The notes beneath the pieces are model-generated. The model was not told the origin of the DNA. It was given only the letters and a program-made list of their open reading frames with translations, and did no database searches. A program made the position numbers and the translations under genes. Of a stretch of 8,078 bases of DNA, positions 6,015-8,078 are shown in pieces. Within the stretch, counting starts at the first letter, position 1; each line of letters starts with the position of its first letter. The DNA is from Verrucomicrobiota bacterium (GTDB lineage Bacteria > Verrucomicrobiota > Verrucomicrobiia > Chthoniobacterales > UBA10450): assembly GCA_003218525.1 (NCBI GenBank), contig QHNU01000128.1, positions 1-8,078 of the forward strand, written 5' to 3'.

Positions 6015-6099
6015 GCTGGAAAAGTTAAAATGTTAAAACAGTTACATCCTTACTGGCTCCCTTTTTAAAATTGCAACATTTGTAACCCTTTTAAATTCG
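6015..6099 (-). promoter_or_regulatory. AT-rich structured spacer between pdhB and pdhC
   Basis: By hand count about 32% G+C, well below the flanking genes. Arms 6024-6034 and 6075-6086 form an 11-base inverted repeat with one bulged base around a 40-base interval. TTTAAAAGGG-like and GTTAAAA-like sequences recur within it. No Shine-Dalgarno site precedes the pdhC ATG. It could be an mRNA processing or stability element, an internal promoter or an old repeat; the sequence does not decide which. Confidence 0.35.
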
Positions 6100-7095
6100 T
6101 CATGCGTAGCAAACCTTTTTCACCGCGGCGATCAGCTTCTCCGCATTCGGCAACACCGCGTGTTCGAGCCGCTCGTTGTAGGGCATCGGGACATCTTCTT
6201 GCGACACACGCGCAATCGGCCCATCGAGCTCATCAAAGATATTCTTCTGGATGCGATAACAAACTTCCGCGCCGACACCGCAGAACGGCCGGTCTTGTTC
6301 AACAATCACCACGCGATGGGTTTTGGCCACCGAACCGTAGATGGCGCGTTCATCGAGCGGCTTGATCGAGCGCAGATCGAGCACTTCCACACTGATATCT
6401 TCCTCTTCCAATTGTTGCGCTACCGTCAGCGCCAGCGGAACGGTTTGCGCATAACAAATGACGGTCACGTCCGAGCCCTCGCGTTTGATTTCGGCCTGGC
6501 CAAGCGGGATAAGCAATTCTATTTCCGCCGGCTCAATCATTCCCTTCGAGCTGTAGAGCAGCTCCGATTCGAGAACCAATACCGGATTATTGTCGCGGAC
6601 GGCTGTTTTCAAAAGTCCCTTCGCGTCCCGTGGAGTCGCGGGCGCGCACACCTTCAAACCCGGGACGTTGGCATACAGGCACTCGGTCGCATGCGAATGG
6701 GTCGCTCCTAATTGATGAGCTGGACCATTCGGTCCACGAAAGGTGATCGGGATATTAAACTGACCACCTGACATAGTGAACATATTCGGGGCGTTGTTCA
6801 CCACCTGATCGAACGCCACAAACGAAAAGCTGAACGTCATGAACTCGATGATCGGCCGCAGTCCGACCATGGCCGCGCCGACGCCGAGTCCGGCAAAACC
6901 ATTCTCGCTAATAGGCGTATCGATGATCCGCTTCGGACCGAAGCGTTCGAGCAAACCTTGAGAAACTTTGTAAGCGCCGTTGTATTCCGCAACCTCCTCG
7001 CCCATGAGAAAGACGTTGGGATCGCGCTCCAGTTCCTCCGCCAGTGCCTCGTTCAGCGCCTGGCGATAGGTAATTTCGCGCATTTCGCTGGTCAT
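6100..7095 (-). CDS. pdhB: Pyruvate dehydrogenase E1 component, beta subunit
   Basis: Pairs with the alpha subunit in the alpha2-beta2 E1 heterotetramer, the thiamine-diphosphate enzyme that decarboxylates pyruvate and acetylates the E2 lipoyl group. The 331 residues are full length for the family. The N-terminal pyrimidine-binding domain shows MREITYRQALNEAL (5-18), VFLMGEEVAEYNGAYKVSQG (28-47) and DTPISENGFAGLGVGAAM (59-76), in which Glu64 is the conserved cofactor-activating acid. FMTFSFSFVAFDQVVNNA (85-102), GPNGPAHQLGATHSH (121-135) and VPGLKVCAPATPRDAKGLL (144-162) follow. The transketolase C-terminal domain is at about 205-325, with EVLDLRSIKPLD and VIVEQDRPFCGVGAEV. ATG 7095 overlaps the pdhA stop as ATGA, which favours it over ATG 7083 and implies translational coupling. 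Confidence 0.95.
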   Translation of the reverse strand: MTSEMREITYRQALNEALAEELERDPNVFLMGEEVAEYNGAYKVSQGLLERFGPKRIIDTPISENGFAGLGVGAAMVGLRPIIEFMTFSFSFVAFDQVVNNAPNMFTMSGGQFNIPITFRGPNGPAHQLGATHSHATECLYANVPGLKVCAPATPRDAKGLLKTAVRDNNPVLVLESELLYSSKGMIEPAEIELLIPLGQAEIKREGSDVTVICYAQTVPLALTVAQQLEEEDISVEVLDLRSIKPLDERAIYGSVAKTHRVVIVEQDRPFCGVGAEVCYRIQKNIFDELDGPIARVSQEDVPMPYNERLEHAVLPNAEKLIAAVKKVCYA

Positions 7096-8066
7096 GGCGC
7101 GTAGGTATAATTGTAAAGCTTCTCCAGCAGCGGCTCCGGACTCTCCTCGGCAAATTTCACGCTGGCCAGCGCGGTTTCCTTGGCCCGTTTGTCGAGCTCG
7201 TCGAACTTTTCGTTGGTTAATTTTCCCTCGCGGGTGAGCTGCGCTCGCAATCGCGTGATTGGGTCGTCCAAACGATACTTTTCCAGTTGCTCCTTGGTGC
7301 GATAACTCGCTGGATCTGACATTGAATGTCCACGGTACCGGTAGGTCCGCGCTTCGATGAAAGCAGAATGCTGATCCTTTCGGATGGAGGCAACCGTTTC
7401 AGCGATCTTGTCGCGCACCTCTCGAAAGTTCATGCCATCCACGACGGCCGCGGGAATGTCGTAGCCTTCTGCGCGATCAACAATTTCCTTGAGCGAAGTT
7501 GAGCGTTCCACGGATGTACCCATGGCGAAAAGGTTATTTTCACAGATGAAAATGATCGGCAATTTGTAGAGGGCGGCGAGATTCAATGCTTCGTGAAAAG
7601 CGCCTTGATTGATCGCGCCGTCTCCGAAAAAACAAAGCGTTAGGCGGTCTTCGTTTCGGTATTTGCAGGCGAAAGCTAGCCCGCAGGCGAGCGGGACGTG
7701 CGCGCCAACAATGGCATGCCCGCCGTACATGTGATGAGCCTTATCGAAAAAATGCATCGACCCACCAAGACCGCGGGCGCAACCAGTTTCCTTGCCGAAA
7801 AGTTCGGCCATGCAAGCATTGGCCGTCGTGCCACGAGCGAGAGCATGGGCGTGGTCGCGATATGCGGTAATGAGGTAATCATCGTCACGAATCGCTGCAA
7901 CCGCGCCCGTGACGACAGCCTCCTGTCCAATATAGAGATGACAGAATCCTCCGATTTTCTGCGCTTGATATTGCTGACTCGCACGTTCCTCAAAACGCCG
8001 AATGAGCAACATCAGCCAGAGCATCTCGACTTCGTCGCGCTGCTCCGCCGGCGGCATGGCGGTCAC
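7092..8066 (-). CDS. pdhA: Pyruvate dehydrogenase E1 component, alpha subunit (N-terminus may extend past the window)
   Basis: Carries the thiamine-diphosphate site of E1. Visible landmarks, numbered from GTG 8066: LLIRRFEERASQQYQ (20-34), GGFCHLYIGQEAVVTG (39-54), ITAYRDHAHALARG (66-79), GLGGSMHFFD (99-108), the diphosphate-binding GDGAINQGAFHEALNLA (148-164) ending at Asn177-Asn178, and the regulatory-loop equivalent RYRGHSMSDPASYRTKEQ (243-260). The C-terminus (PLLEKLYNYTYAP) is complete. The first possible start in the window is GTG 8066, with ATG 8057 in frame; the frame stays open to the right edge and many family members have a longer leader, so the true start may lie outside. It is first of the genes seen in the operon and overlaps pdhB by ATGA. 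The promoter is not in view. Confidence 0.94.
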   Translation of the reverse strand: MTAMPPAEQRDEVEMLWLMLLIRRFEERASQQYQAQKIGGFCHLYIGQEAVVTGAVAAIRDDDYLITAYRDHAHALARGTTANACMAELFGKETGCARGLGGSMHFFDKAHHMYGGHAIVGAHVPLACGLAFACKYRNEDRLTLCFFGDGAINQGAFHEALNLAALYKLPIIFICENNLFAMGTSVERSTSLKEIVDRAEGYDIPAAVVDGMNFREVRDKIAETVASIRKDQHSAFIEARTYRYRGHSMSDPASYRTKEQLEKYRLDDPITRLRAQLTREGKLTNEKFDELDKRAKETALASVKFAEESPEPLLEKLYNYTYAP

Positions 8067-8078
8067 CCAGCGCGTGCT

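Noticed and set aside
6102..6711. Long plus-strand frames across the pdh genes (also at 4773-5990)
   Set aside because: They are antisense shadows of pdhB and pdhC, with no domain of their own.

Overview
This 8.1 kb window is ordinary, gene-dense bacterial chromosome of moderate to high GC. It carries housekeeping genes plus one repeat-rich intergenic gap. No rRNA, tRNA, CRISPR array, transposase or phage gene was seen. Gene content, weak or absent Shine-Dalgarno sites and the style of the palindromic repeats would suit a soil-type Verrucomicrobiota (Chthoniobacterales-like) genome. That assignment is inference from memory, not something the sequence proves.

Layout. Plus strand, 2-2249: the last 29 codons of a membrane protein, probably a transporter, then riboflavin synthase (ribE), a type I 3-dehydroquinate dehydratase (aroD) whose start lies inside ribE, and a stand-alone Lon N-terminal-domain protein. 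These look like one operon. It runs head-on into a minus-strand pair with only 5 bases between stop codons: a dGTPase-like HD-domain hydrolase (dgt) preceded by a 108-residue protein with two predicted membrane segments. Diverging from that pair is a short DUF1232 (YkvA-like) membrane protein on the plus strand. Its C-terminus appears to have been changed by a one-base deletion. A possible 39-codon micro-ORF lies between the two divergent genes.

Between 4200 and 4688 I find no convincing gene. The gap holds two adjacent palindromic, REP/MITE-like repeats. From 4689 to the right edge, on the minus strand, is a pyruvate dehydrogenase operon in the order E1-alpha (pdhA), E1-beta (pdhB), E2 (pdhC). 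pdhA and pdhB overlap by ATGA. pdhB and pdhC are separated by an AT-rich, structured 85-base spacer. The enzyme is the split alpha2-beta2 E1 type with a single-lipoyl-domain E2; the E3 gene is not in the window.

The genes serve central metabolism: riboflavin, shikimate, dNTP pool control and pyruvate to acetyl-CoA. I see no novel multi-gene system. The points most worth a second look are the DUF1232 frameshift, the palindromic repeat translated as part of the E2 linker, the repeat pair in the intergenic gap, and the pdhB-pdhC spacer.
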